Assembly: GCA_963810755.1 (NCBI GenBank) | Contig: CAWEOP010000008.1 | Location: forward strand, 738,851-802,850 | Source: FEN-1219 sp963810755 | GTDB taxonomy: Bacteria > Pseudomonadota > Gammaproteobacteria > Steroidobacterales > Rariloculaceae | Reading direction: 5' to 3' | DNA length: 64,000 nucleotides | Part shown: one piece after another, positions 28,530-36,801 of the stretch | Numbering within the stretch: position 1 is the stretch's first letter | How the letters are laid out: every line of letters begins with the position of its first letter | Program-made: the position numbers and the translations under genes | Notes under the pieces: generated by a model | The model's input: only the letters and a program-made list of their open reading frames with translations | The model's database searches: none | Told to the model about the DNA's origin: nothing

Positions 28530-29771
28530 TTACTTCGCCTCGATGCGCAGCACTGCGCCGTCGTCCTCGTCGGTCAGCACGTAGAGGTAGCCGTCCGGGC
28601 TCTGCTTGACGTCGCGTACGCGCTGCCGCAGATCGACGAGCAGCGACTCGCGGCGCAGCTCTTCCATCTTCTCGTTGAATAGCACGCGGTCGAGATGACC
28701 CGTGCCCGGGATCTCGCCCGTGCGCAACGAGCCGACGAACACGTCGCCTTTCCACTTCGGCAGCTTGTCGCCGGTGTAGAACGCGAAGCCCGACACCGCG
28801 ATCGCCGGCGTCCAATAGACGACCGGGGGCTCGTAGTTCTCGTGCGTCGGCAGCTTCGCCTGCCACGGACCCGGGTAGCTGCGGCCGTAGCTCACGAGCG
28901 GCCAGCCGTAGTTCTTGCCGGCCTTGATGATGTTGAGCTCGTCGCCGCCGTTCGGGCCGTTCTCGCTCTGCCAGAGCTCGCCGGTCTGGGGATGCACGGC
29001 GAGGCCGAGCGAGCTGCGGTGACCGAGCGAGTAGATCGCGGGGTTCCAGCCTTCCTGGCCGACGAACGGATTACCCGTCGGGATGGTGCCGTCCTCGTTC
29101 AGGCGCAGCACCTTGCCCGCGGTGGTGTTGTGGTCCTGCGCGTCGCCGCCGCTCGTCGCGATGTACAGCAGGCCGTCGCGGCCGAACGCGATCGGCGTCG
29201 CGCCGCCGGTCGTGTCGTCGGATTCCCAGATGTCCTTCACCTGATCGACGCCCGAGCCCGTCCAGTGCATGCGCGCGACGGCTACGGTGTTCTGATCGTT
29301 CGTGCGCTTCGTGTAGCTCAGGTACAGCAGCTGATTGCGCGCGAATTGCGGATGGAGCACGAGATCCATGTAGCCGTGCACGGCGCCCGGCAAGCCGGAT
29401 TCACCGGTGAAGTAGCCCTTCGGACCCGTGATCGGCTTCGGATCGAGCGTGCCGTTCTTGATCACGCGGATGTCGGCTTTGCGCTCGGTCACGAGCAGAG
29501 TGCCGTCCGGCAGGAACGCCATGCTGAACGGAAACGATAAGGCCTTGGTGACGACGGTGACGCGAATGTCTTGGCCTTCACCCGTGGCGTACTCGAACGG
29601 CCCGTTCGGCAGCGGGCGATTCGCGAGGCCTTGCGGCGCGACCGGGATGCCGGAATTGAATGGGACTTTCTGCTGCGCCAACGCCACGGGTGCGATGAAA
29701 GCGGCAGACAGTGCGAAGAGCGACAGCCGGCGGGCGGCGGATGCCCGAGGCGACGAGCGCGAGATAGACAT
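28530..29771 (-). CDS. PQQ-dependent soluble sugar dehydrogenase-like protein, exported
   Basis: 413 residues from the ATG at 29771, followed by a signal peptide (LSLFALSAAFIAPVALAQQ). The six-bladed beta-propeller of the glucose/sorbosone dehydrogenase family is clear: FPFSMAFLPDGTLLVTERKAD, GYMDLVLHPQF, TPIAFGRDGLLYIATSGGD, YSLGHRSSLGLAVHP, WQSENGPNGGDELNII, YGWPLVSYGRSYPG and VKQSPDGYLYVLTDEDDG. The PQQ-contacting SLGHR, ENGP..GDE and NYGWP motifs are present. These periplasmic enzymes oxidise aldoses. The stop is followed in frame by a 30-codon remnant. It is transcribed divergently from the hypothetical gene at 29952. Confidence 0.88.
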   Translation of the reverse strand: MSISRSSPRASAARRLSLFALSAAFIAPVALAQQKVPFNSGIPVAPQGLANRPLPNGPFEYATGEGQDIRVTVVTKALSFPFSMAFLPDGTLLVTERKADIRVIKNGTLDPKPITGPKGYFTGESGLPGAVHGYMDLVLHPQFARNQLLYLSYTKRTNDQNTVAVARMHWTGSGVDQVKDIWESDDTTGGATPIAFGRDGLLYIATSGGDAQDHNTTAGKVLRLNEDGTIPTGNPFVGQEGWNPAIYSLGHRSSLGLAVHPQTGELWQSENGPNGGDELNIIKAGKNYGWPLVSYGRSYPGPWQAKLPTHENYEPPVVYWTPAIAVSGFAFYTGDKLPKWKGDVFVGSLRTGEIPGTGHLDRVLFNEKMEELRRESLLVDLRQRVRDVKQSPDGYLYVLTDEDDGAVLRIEAK

Positions 29772-29951
29772 GGATGTAGACCCCCTTGTGGTGGAGAAAA
29801 GTATAGGTCCAGTTGCGGCTTTCCCCCAACAAGCAAGCTGCTCAACTCTTCTTGCTTCCGCTATCATCGGCCGAAAATTCGGGTCGCCGGCAAATTCGGG
29901 CCGCCGGCAGATCGGGCGCATCGCCCGAGCCAATAAGAGGGGAGCTTCCAG

Positions 29952-30764
29952 ATGCAACACCGTTGGGCTGCCGTGTTCGTCACGGCCGCGGCTCTGTGGG
30001 CCGCGGCTCCAATGCACGCCAACGCGCAGCGCGCGCGGCCCGACCGCGTCAACGGCAAGCCGAACCTGAACGGCATCTGGCAAGCGATGAATTCCGCCAA
30101 CTGGAACCTCGAGGCGCACGCCGCCTCGGCACTGCCCGACTTCTGGCGCCTCGGCGCGATCGGTGCGGTGCCGGCGGGACTGAGCGTCGTGAAAGAGGGC
30201 AAGATCCCGTACCTGCCGGAAGCGCTCGCACGCCGCGACGAGAATCGCGCCGGTTGGCCGAAGACGGATCCCGAAGCCGCGTGCTACTTGCCGGGCATCC
30301 CGCGCGCGACCTACTTACCGTATCCGTTCCAGATCGTGCAGGGCGACGGGGACATCTTGTTCGCGTACGCGTTCGCGAACGCGAATCGCGCCGTTCACAT
30401 GACGGAGCATCGTACGCTCGATCAGGTGCCCACCGACTTCTGGATGGGGTGGTCGAACGGCAAGTGGGAAGGCGATACGCTCGTGATCGAGGTGCTCGCG
30501 AACGACGACCGTACCTGGCTCGACCGCGCCGGCAATTATCACAGCAGCATGATGAAGGTCACGGAGCGCTACTCGCTGCTGGATCAGAATAGGATGCAAT
30601 ACGAGGCCACGATCGACGATCCCGCGACGTTCTCGCGGCCGTGGACGATCTCGATGCAGCTCTACAAGAACACCGAGCCGAACGCGGAGCTGCTCGAGTT
30701 CAAGTGCGTCGAGTTCTCCGAGCCGCTGCTCTACGGAGAGTTCTTGAAAGAGCCTCTGAAGTAG
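29952..30764 (+). CDS. Exported protein of uncharacterised GYSVG/WEGDTLVVET-like family
   Basis: 270 residues with a signal peptide (AAVFVTAAALWAAAPMHANA), then RVNGKPNLNGIWQ typical of the family N terminus. Conserved blocks shared with the genes at 35492 and 11297 are DPEAACYLPGIPR, PYPFQIVQGDG, VHMTEHR, GKWEGDTLVIEV, TWLDRAGN, MKVTERY, YEATIDDPATFSRPWTI and a C-terminal LLEFKC. Two cysteines, one in CxxPGxPR and one in the last 25 residues, recur in all copies and could form a disulfide. The family is common in Steroidobacterales-like and acidobacterial genomes but has no known function. AGAGGGGAG lies about 7 nt before the ATG. It precedes a DUF6152 gene by 66 bp. Confidence 0.75.
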   Translation: MQHRWAAVFVTAAALWAAAPMHANAQRARPDRVNGKPNLNGIWQAMNSANWNLEAHAASALPDFWRLGAIGAVPAGLSVVKEGKIPYLPEALARRDENRAGWPKTDPEAACYLPGIPRATYLPYPFQIVQGDGDILFAYAFANANRAVHMTEHRTLDQVPTDFWMGWSNGKWEGDTLVIEVLANDDRTWLDRAGNYHSSMMKVTERYSLLDQNRMQYEATIDDPATFSRPWTISMQLYKNTEPNAELLEFKCVEFSEPLLYGEFLKEPLK

Positions 30765-30830
30765 CCGCGGCCCACGGAGTCGCGATCGGTTGGTAGAGTC
30801 TTTCGAAGAGGGATTTTGAGAGGATCGAAT

Positions 30831-31247
30831 ATGAAGCGCGTACGAGTCAGCAGTCTGGGTGTTGTCGTCGGAGCGGCCCTCGCCGCGGTCTCCGTGCCGA
30901 GCCTCGCGCATCATTCTTTCGCGGCCGAGTTCGACATCAACCGGCCGATCCAGCTCGACGGCGTCGTCACGAAGATGGAGTTCAGCAATCCCCATTCGTG
31001 GCTGCACATCGAAGTGACGACCGAGACCGGCGAGAAGCAGCAGTGGAAGGTCGAGGGCGGCGCGCCGAATGCGTTGATGCGCAACGGTTGGAATCGCAAC
31101 TCGGTGCCGGCCGGCGCGAAGGTCCACGTCGAAGGGTTTCAGGCGAAGGACCGTTCGTTCCGTGCGAGCGGCCGCGAGATCACGCTGCCCGACGGTCAGG
31201 CCCTGTTCATGGGTCAGGGCGGCGCCGCGGCCCCGAGCGCCGAGTAG
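30831..31247 (+). CDS. DUF6152 family exported protein
   Basis: 138 residues. The signal peptide ends PSLA, so the mature protein would begin HHSFAAEFD (His27, His28). Further conserved parts are GVVTKMEFSNPHSWLHIEV, with NPH at 53-55, NALMRNGWNRNSVPAGAKVHVEGF and SGREITLPDGQALFMG. The expected mature size is about 12 kDa, all beta. No function is established; the exposed N-terminal His suggests metal binding. GAGAGGA lies upstream of ATG 30831. It follows the GYSVG-family partner gene at 29952, the same pairing as at 35492-36765. Confidence 0.82.
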   Translation: MKRVRVSSLGVVVGAALAAVSVPSLAHHSFAAEFDINRPIQLDGVVTKMEFSNPHSWLHIEVTTETGEKQQWKVEGGAPNALMRNGWNRNSVPAGAKVHVEGFQAKDRSFRASGREITLPDGQALFMGQGGAAAPSAE

Positions 31248-31286
31248 CTACTCGCTGCGATTGATGTCGAACACTTCGGCGCCTGC

Positions 31287-32801
31287 CTAGACGCCGCTGC
31301 CGCTCCCGAACGCTTCGTCGCGCATGTCGCGCACGAGCTCGCGCACGCGCTCTGCGTAGGCCTTGAGCTCCGCGTCGTGCGAGGAGACGAGCGCGCCGGC
31401 CATCCGGACCGGATCGCCGAAGAAGAACCGCTCGTAGAGCACTTGGCGCGCGCCGAACGCCGAGAGCGCGGTGTCCCACGCGAGCCTGAACAACGGGATT
31501 CTGTCGAACGCTTCGGCGCGAGCGGCCTGGTAGTACTGACGGATGTCGTCCGCGAGCGGGCCCGCGAGGTCTTGCTGCGTCGGCATCGCGACGAGCCCGC
31601 TCGCGCCGATCTGCTGCACGATCTCGATCATCCGCGGATAAAGCCGCGGGTAGAGGTTGCGAGCGGCGTCGAGCGGGTTCCAGGCGGGGCGCATCACGCC
31701 CCATTCGTCGAGCGCGGCGTCGACCTCCGCTGCGCGCAGCAGCGCGCGCATCGTCTCGAGATTCACCCAGATCTCCGCGAGCTTCTCCTGGATGTGCTGG
31801 AACGACTCCACGCCGATCGTGCTCACGAGCAACGCGGAGAGGCCGAGCAAGAACTCGGTCTTCGCGACGTTCTTCACAGCCACGTGATGCGCCATGTTCG
31901 CCGCCGCGCCCGTGCGCGCGTACGCCGCGTTGCAGCGCTCGACGTCGCGATGCAAGAACACGCGCTCCCAAGGTACGAGGACGTCGTCGAACACGACGAC
32001 GGCGTCCATCTCCTCGAAGCGGGACCCGAGCGGGTGGTCGAAGTGGCTGCGCCCGTAGTCGACGCTCTCGCGGCAGATGAACTTGAGACCCGGCGCGTCG
32101 GTCGGCAGCACGACGCCGAACGCATAGGGCGCGTCGTCGGCCGTGGTTTTGAGTAGCGTCGAAGGGAACACCATGATCTCGTCGGCGATCGGCAGCGTCG
32201 CGAGCATGCGGCAGCCGCGGATGACGAGGCCTGCGTCGGTCTCGCTCTTGATGCGCGCCGCGAGGTACGGGTCCGCTTGGTGCGCCGCGCCGACCGCGCG
32301 ATTCGCCTGCGGGGGAATCAGCGTGTGCGTGAGGCAGCGGTCGTGCTCGCGCAGGTTCTCGTAAACGCGCCGCGCGTTCGCGCCGAAGCGCGGATCCGCT
32401 TCCGCGAGGAACGCCGCGCCCGACGCGAACGCGGTCATCGCACGATTCAGGTAGCTCGGTACGCGGCCCATCATCCCGTGCGTCCGATCCTCCCAAACGC
32501 GCATCGCGCGGCTCACGCCCGCGAGCTCCGCGTGTGTGCGCGGCATCTGGAAGGAGCGCGCGACGGGGTTGGCGGACGTCGGCGACTCGTACAGGCAGAG
32601 GTCCGCTTGCTCCCACTGCAGGTCGTAGAGCGCCGCGAGTGTCGTGACGCCGCCGCGAAACGCGGCGTGCGTCGCGGCATTGTCGACGCGCTCGCCGCGG
32701 TACCAGAGTGCCGGCGGTCGTTCGCGCAGGCGCTGGAGGAATTGCGCACCGTGGCGCGCGCCTGACGGGCGGCCGGGAGGCGTAGCGGAACCTGCGCTCA
32801 C
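31287..32801 (-). CDS. HpaB-family FADH2-dependent monooxygenase (4-hydroxyphenylacetate 3-hydroxylase-like)
   Basis: 504 residues. The family layout is complete: LRERPPALWYRGERVDN, DPRFGANARRVYENLREHD, LTHTLIPPQANR, KSETDAGLVIRGCRMLATLP, IADEIMVFPS, DDVLVPWERVFLHRD, AKTEFLLGLSALL, EWGVMRPAWNPLDAARNLYP and GSHDAELKAYAERV-like sequence near the end. Such enzymes hydroxylate phenols using FADH2 from a separate reductase, and no reductase gene is adjacent. The GTG start at 32801 overlaps the stop of the upstream zinc-finger gene (GTGA), so the two are translated together. Substrate not predictable. Confidence 0.85.
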   Translation of the reverse strand: MSAGSATPPGRPSGARHGAQFLQRLRERPPALWYRGERVDNAATHAAFRGGVTTLAALYDLQWEQADLCLYESPTSANPVARSFQMPRTHAELAGVSRAMRVWEDRTHGMMGRVPSYLNRAMTAFASGAAFLAEADPRFGANARRVYENLREHDRCLTHTLIPPQANRAVGAAHQADPYLAARIKSETDAGLVIRGCRMLATLPIADEIMVFPSTLLKTTADDAPYAFGVVLPTDAPGLKFICRESVDYGRSHFDHPLGSRFEEMDAVVVFDDVLVPWERVFLHRDVERCNAAYARTGAAANMAHHVAVKNVAKTEFLLGLSALLVSTIGVESFQHIQEKLAEIWVNLETMRALLRAAEVDAALDEWGVMRPAWNPLDAARNLYPRLYPRMIEIVQQIGASGLVAMPTQQDLAGPLADDIRQYYQAARAEAFDRIPLFRLAWDTALSAFGARQVLYERFFFGDPVRMAGALVSSHDAELKAYAERVRELVRDMRDEAFGSGSGV

Positions 32802-33376
32802 GCTTCCTGCTCGGGTGCGCGCGCTACGGCCACCGGTGCGGTTGGCCCGTGGTCGCGCCCAGCCTGCAGGGCCGCCTGCAGCTCGTCGAGCGCCGCGGCG
32901 TCGAGGTCCGGGCTGAAATGCGCGGCACGGTCGATCAGGTCGATGGTCTCGAAGTACGCCGCGGCGCAGGTGGCGTGCACGAACCCGGACGCGGCGAAGC
33001 GGTACTCCTCGAAGAATGTGAGTGAGATCCGCCATACGCCTTGCTCGATCGGCTCCCGGCAGCTCCGGCAGCGCGCGCGCCCGGTCGGTGCACGCTCGGC
33101 GCCGTTGACCCGCGGCAGCCGGCGATGCGCGACTCCGAATTCGGCCGCGGCGATCAGCGCCGCGGCCGCCGGCTCGCCGCTGCTCGCGGCGACCTCGAGG
33201 AACGGCTGCGGGCGCTTGTAGGCCGCGCACGGCAGGTGGAACCACAGCGTCATCTCGCCTTCGCCGAATGCGTTCGGTTGGCGCTCGCCGAAGCGCAGCT
33301 CGTCCTTTGCGATTTTTCGATCGCAACCGCGGCACTTGGCCCGGGCGCTCGTGGCGGCTTCGATGACGTGCGGCAT
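32798..33376 (-). CDS. Protein with two PARP-type zinc fingers
   Basis: 192 residues from the ATG at 33376. Two zinc-finger units each follow the C-x2-C ... H-x2-C pattern of zf-PARP: CRGCDRKIAKDELRFGE with WFHLPCAAYK, and CRSCREPIEQGVWRISL with GFVHATCAAAYF. The Arg/Gly-free tail (RAAHFSPDLDAAALDELQAA) is helical. In eukaryotes these fingers read DNA breaks; in bacteria the stand-alone versions are not understood. The stop overlaps the HpaB-like start. The coupling to a monooxygenase gene is unusual. No PARP catalytic domain is present. Confidence 0.72.
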   Translation of the reverse strand: MPHVIEAATSARAKCRGCDRKIAKDELRFGERQPNAFGEGEMTLWFHLPCAAYKRPQPFLEVAASSGEPAAAALIAAAEFGVAHRRLPRVNGAERAPTGRARCRSCREPIEQGVWRISLTFFEEYRFAASGFVHATCAAAYFETIDLIDRAAHFSPDLDAAALDELQAALQAGRDHGPTAPVAVARAPEQEA

Positions 33377-33478
33377 GTACGTATTACTAACTGTTAAGGT
33401 TGCCGTTAGCCTTCGGCAAAGGTGCACGTCAGCATACTATCGTGCGCCGGGTTTTTCGTTTTCCTCGAGGTGCATTCG

Positions 33479-34072
33479 ATGAGATCCCACAGCCCTGGTC
33501 TTCGCGGCCGCGCGTTGAAGGCCGCGCTCGCGCTCGCCGTCGGCGCGCCGCTCGTGATGCTCGGTGTAGGCGCTGCAAGCTCGCAGACGACGGCGATCAA
33601 GCCGGACGCCAACGGCTTCATCCCGCAGGCGACGATCATCGAGATCATGGACTCGCTGGTCATGCCGTCGGCGCAGAGCGTCTGGGACGCCGTCGCCGTC
33701 GACGTCACCGAGAAGGGCACGATCGAGAAGAAACCGCAGAACGACGAGGACTGGGCCAAGCTGCGCGGCACGGCCGTCGCGCTCGCCGAGGCGACCAACT
33801 TGCTGATCGTCCCGGGCCGCCACGCGGCACCGCCGGGCACCGTGTCCCAGAATCCGGATTCCGAGCTGACGCCGGAGAAGATCGACGCGTTGCTGAAGAG
33901 CCAGCGTCCCGCCTGGATCGCGCACGCGCACGTGCTGCACGAGGCCGCGATGGAGGCCCTGCGCGCGATCGACGCCAAGAACATCGACGGGATCTCGGAC
34001 GCCGGCGGCACGATCGACGCTGCTTGCGAGGGCTGCCACCTGCAGTTCTGGTATCCCGAGCAGGCGAAGTAG
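33479..34072 (+). CDS. Class II (c'-like) cytochrome c
   Basis: 197 residues from ATG 33479 with GAGGTG upstream. The signal peptide is LKAALALAVGAPLVMLGVGAASSQ. The haem motif CEGCH lies at 183-187, only 10 residues from the end, followed by LQFWYPEQAK, the arrangement of class II four-helix-bundle cytochromes. HxxxHEAAMEALRAI precedes it. Periplasmic electron transfer or ligand binding is likely, and the partner is unknown. Divergent from the zinc-finger/HpaB pair by about 100 bp. Confidence 0.78.
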   Translation: MRSHSPGLRGRALKAALALAVGAPLVMLGVGAASSQTTAIKPDANGFIPQATIIEIMDSLVMPSAQSVWDAVAVDVTEKGTIEKKPQNDEDWAKLRGTAVALAEATNLLIVPGRHAAPPGTVSQNPDSELTPEKIDALLKSQRPAWIAHAHVLHEAAMEALRAIDAKNIDGISDAGGTIDAACEGCHLQFWYPEQAK

Positions 34073-34152
34073 CTCGCGCGCGTCGAGCTCCCTAGGCCGG
34101 CCGCGCCGAGCGCCGACGGGCGCCTCCGCCGGACTCCGTTCGCGGCACCCCC

Positions 34153-35484
34153 GTGCGTCTGCTAGGCTTGCGAGCCTCGTTGCGACGCGCCGACGCACCG
34201 TACCGTACCGTGAACACTCAGGCTGAGGCTCAAGCCGTTTCGGCATCCGACAAGGCTGCGACCACCGCTTTTTCGATTCTCGCGGCGATCAGCTTCTGCC
34301 ATCTGCTCAACGACATGATGCAGTCGTTGTTGCCGGCGATCTATCCGATCCTCAAGGAAAACTACGGTCTCGATTTCGGTCAGATCGGGTTCATCACGTT
34401 TACGTTCCAGCTCACGGCGTCGTTGCTGCAGCCGGTGATCGGCTACTACACCGACCATCGGCCGAAGCCGTACTCCCTCGCCGTGGGGATGGGCTTCTCG
34501 CTGCTCGGCCTGCTGCTGCTGTCCCGCGCGGGGAGCTACCCGCTGCTGCTGGTCTCCGCCGCGCTCGTCGGCAGCGGCTCCGCCGTGCTCCATCCGGAGG
34601 CCTCGCGCGTCGCGCGGATGGCGGCCGGACGGCAGCCGGGGTTGGCGCAATCGCTGTTCCAGCTCGGCGGCAATGTGGGGTCGTCGATCGGGCCGCTGCT
34701 CGCGGCGGTGATCGTCCTCCGCAACGGCCAGTCCAGCATCGCGTGGTTCGGTCTCGCGGCCGTCGTCGGGATGTTGCTCCTCGCGCGCGTCGGTCATTGG
34801 TACAAGCATCATGGCCTCGCGCGGATGAAGTCGCACGCTGCGCGGAGCAGGGCGGGTGCGGCGTTGTCGCGGAGCCGAGTGACCGTCTCCGTGGGCGTGC
34901 TCGTGCTGCTGATGTTCTCGAAGTTCTTCTATACGGCGAGCATGTCGAGCTACTTCACCTTCTATCTGATCGACCGGTTCGACGTGTCCGTTCGCAGCGC
35001 GCAGATCCATTTGTTCGTCTTTCTCGCCTCCGTTGCGTTCGGAACCGTCGCGGGCGGCTCGCTCGGTGACCGCTTCGGGCGAAAGTTCGTGATCTGGGCG
35101 TCGATCCTCGGCGTGCTGCCGTTCACGCTCGCGCTGCCTTACGCGAATCTTTTCTGGACCGGCGTGCTCACGGTGCCGATCGGGATCATCCTCGCGTCGG
35201 CGTTTCCCGCGATCGTCGTGTACGGTCAGGAGCTCATGCCGCTGAAGGTGGGTACCGTCGCGGGTCTGTTCTTCGGGCTAGCGTTCGGGCTCGGCGGAAC
35301 CGGGGCGGCGCTGATCGGCCACGTTGCGGACGCGACCAGCATCCAGTTCGTCTTCAAGCTGTGCTCGTTCCTGCCGGTGCTCGGACTGCTCGCCGCTTTG
35401 CTCCCGCACATCGAGACGGGCGGCCGCGGCAGACGCGCGGAGCCGCGGGCGGTCGTGGACGCCGCCGGGGCCGGAAGCGCTTAG
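34153..35484 (+). CDS. MFS transporter, fosmidomycin-resistance (Fsr) type
   Basis: 443 residues with 12 predicted membrane segments. Fsr-family features: FCHLLNDMMQSLLPAIYPIL in helix 1, GQIGFITFTFQLTASLLQPVIGYYTDHRPKPYSL in helix 2 and loop (abridged here as two parts of one motif), GSGSAVLHPEASRVARMAA and SLFQLGGNVGSSIGPLL. The family exports small hydrophilic drugs such as fosmidomycin; the natural substrate is unknown. The first 20-25 residues are poorly conserved, and a GTG at 34210 may be the real start. Converges on the gene at 35492 with 7 bp between stops. Confidence 0.82.
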   Translation: MRLLGLRASLRRADAPYRTVNTQAEAQAVSASDKAATTAFSILAAISFCHLLNDMMQSLLPAIYPILKENYGLDFGQIGFITFTFQLTASLLQPVIGYYTDHRPKPYSLAVGMGFSLLGLLLLSRAGSYPLLLVSAALVGSGSAVLHPEASRVARMAAGRQPGLAQSLFQLGGNVGSSIGPLLAAVIVLRNGQSSIAWFGLAAVVGMLLLARVGHWYKHHGLARMKSHAARSRAGAALSRSRVTVSVGVLVLLMFSKFFYTASMSSYFTFYLIDRFDVSVRSAQIHLFVFLASVAFGTVAGGSLGDRFGRKFVIWASILGVLPFTLALPYANLFWTGVLTVPIGIILASAFPAIVVYGQELMPLKVGTVAGLFFGLAFGLGGTGAALIGHVADATSIQFVFKLCSFLPVLGLLAALLPHIETGGRGRRAEPRAVVDAAGAGSA

Positions 35485-35491
35485 CCTCGCT

Positions 35492-36328
35492 TTAGTGCGA
35501 GTGAGCGGGGGGCAGCTGCTCGACCGGAATGTCCTCGAAGAAGCGATTGCCGAAATCGTCCTTCAGATCCAGCAAGAACTGATTGTTCTCCTGGCAGATG
35601 TACTCCGCGAGCTCCGCGTCCGGGAGCCACTCGATGTCCCAAGCGATCGTCCACGGCGCCGAGTACGCGCCCGGATCGTCGATGACCGCTTCGTAGTGCA
35701 GCGTGTCGCGGTTCGGCCGAGTGATGCGTTCCGTCGTCTTGAGCTGATCGGTGTGCATCGTGCCGTTGAAGTTGAGCCACGTCTTCTCGTTGAAGCCCGT
35801 CGTCTCGACCACGAGCGTGTCGCCTTCCCAGTGGCCGACGGAGTAGCCGAAATAGGTCGGGTTGACCGACTCACGGTCGGGGAGCTTCCGGCCGTCCATG
35901 TAGATCTCGCGCCAGACGTGTGCGCCGCCCTCGAAGATCACGATGATTCGTTTGCGATCGCGGTCCTGGATGAGCTGGGACGGGTAGGGCGTCCCGAACA
36001 TGCGCGGCCCGCCGGGAGGGAGGCAAAAGCCCTGCGGATCGTAGGCGACCTTGGTCGCGGCGTTGTAGTCGTACATCGCCTTCGTCCACGGGAGGAACGG
36101 AATCTCCTTGATGCCGACGAGCTGCTTGCCGAAGTCCGTGATCCAGGACTGGTCCCAGATGCCGTTGCCGCCGAGATCGACGGTGCCGTCCGCGAACCGC
36201 GGCGTCGGCGCGGGCGCTTCGTGCGTCTCCTTGCCCTTGCCGCTCTGGCTACCGCTTTGGGCGGCCGCAGTGAAGGTCGTGAGCAACAAAGCTTGTGCTA
36301 CCGCCACGAACGCCGCCGTCTTCATCAT
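35492..36328 (-). CDS. Exported protein of uncharacterised GYSVG/WEGDTLVVET family
   Basis: 278 residues starting at the upstream ATG of an ATGATG pair (36328), with GGGGGAGAGAG before it. The signal peptide is AAFVAVAQALLLTTFTAAAQ. Family blocks: GFCLPPGGPRMFGTPYPSQL, FEGGAHVWREIYMDGR, PTYFGYSVGHWEGDTLVVET, TMHTDQLKTTERI, LHYEAVIDDPGAYSAPWTI and the C-terminal Cys in LAEYICQEN. The two conserved cysteines match the genes at 29952 and 11297. Last gene of a three-gene minus-strand operon with the DUF6152 gene (26 bp upstream) and a small secreted protein. Function unknown; the paired organisation suggests a joint extracytoplasmic role. Confidence 0.75.
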   Translation of the reverse strand: MMKTAAFVAVAQALLLTTFTAAAQSGSQSGKGKETHEAPAPTPRFADGTVDLGGNGIWDQSWITDFGKQLVGIKEIPFLPWTKAMYDYNAATKVAYDPQGFCLPPGGPRMFGTPYPSQLIQDRDRKRIIVIFEGGAHVWREIYMDGRKLPDRESVNPTYFGYSVGHWEGDTLVVETTGFNEKTWLNFNGTMHTDQLKTTERITRPNRDTLHYEAVIDDPGAYSAPWTIAWDIEWLPDAELAEYICQENNQFLLDLKDDFGNRFFEDIPVEQLPPAHSH

Positions 36329-36354
36329 CACTCTCTCCCCCTCGCTCGCAGGCG

Positions 36355-36765
36355 TTAGTCGGTTTTCTCGTTCGCGGCGTCGTTGCTCGAGCCGGCGAAC
36401 AGCTTTTGACCGCCCGACAGGGTGACCGAGCGCGCGTTGCCCTTGAGGCTGCCGTCCTTCGCGCGCCAGCCCGCCACCGTCACGGTGTCGCCGATCTTCA
36501 TCGAGTTGCGCGTCCAGCCGCGGCGCATCAGGCCGTTCGGGCTGCCGAGCTCGAGCGCCCAATTGTCGACCTTGCCGCCCGACTCCGAGACGTCGATATA
36601 GAAGAAGGTGTGCGGATTCGCCCATTCGACCTTCGTGACCGTGCCCGTGAGCTCGATCGGCGCGTTGCTGTCGAACTCGGCCGCGAACGAGTGGTGGGCG
36701 CCCGCTTGCGTCGCAAGCAGCGCGGCGCCGGCCGCAGCTAGCGCCAAAGTGATCCTCGCCTTCAT
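36355..36765 (-). CDS. DUF6152 family exported protein
   Basis: 136 residues from the ATG at 36765, with AGGAG 10 nt upstream; the in-frame ATG at 36783 has none. The signal peptide ends QAGA, giving a mature N terminus HHSFAAEFD (His24, His25). Then GTVTKVEWANPHTFFYIDV, with NPH at 50-52, NGLMRRGWTRNSMKIGDTVTV and SVTLSGGQKLFAG follow. Very similar in layout to the gene at 30831. Middle gene of the operon 37203-35492. No known function. Confidence 0.82.
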   Translation of the reverse strand: MKARITLALAAAGAALLATQAGAHHSFAAEFDSNAPIELTGTVTKVEWANPHTFFYIDVSESGGKVDNWALELGSPNGLMRRGWTRNSMKIGDTVTVAGWRAKDGSLKGNARSVTLSGGQKLFAGSSNDAANEKTD

Positions 36766-36801
36766 GGTCAGATGTCTCCTCAAAGGATGCTTCGCCGAGG
36801 T

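Noticed and set aside
34153..35484. Fosmidomycin resistance as the actual phenotype
   Set aside because: Family membership is clear but the drug specificity cannot be read from sequence.
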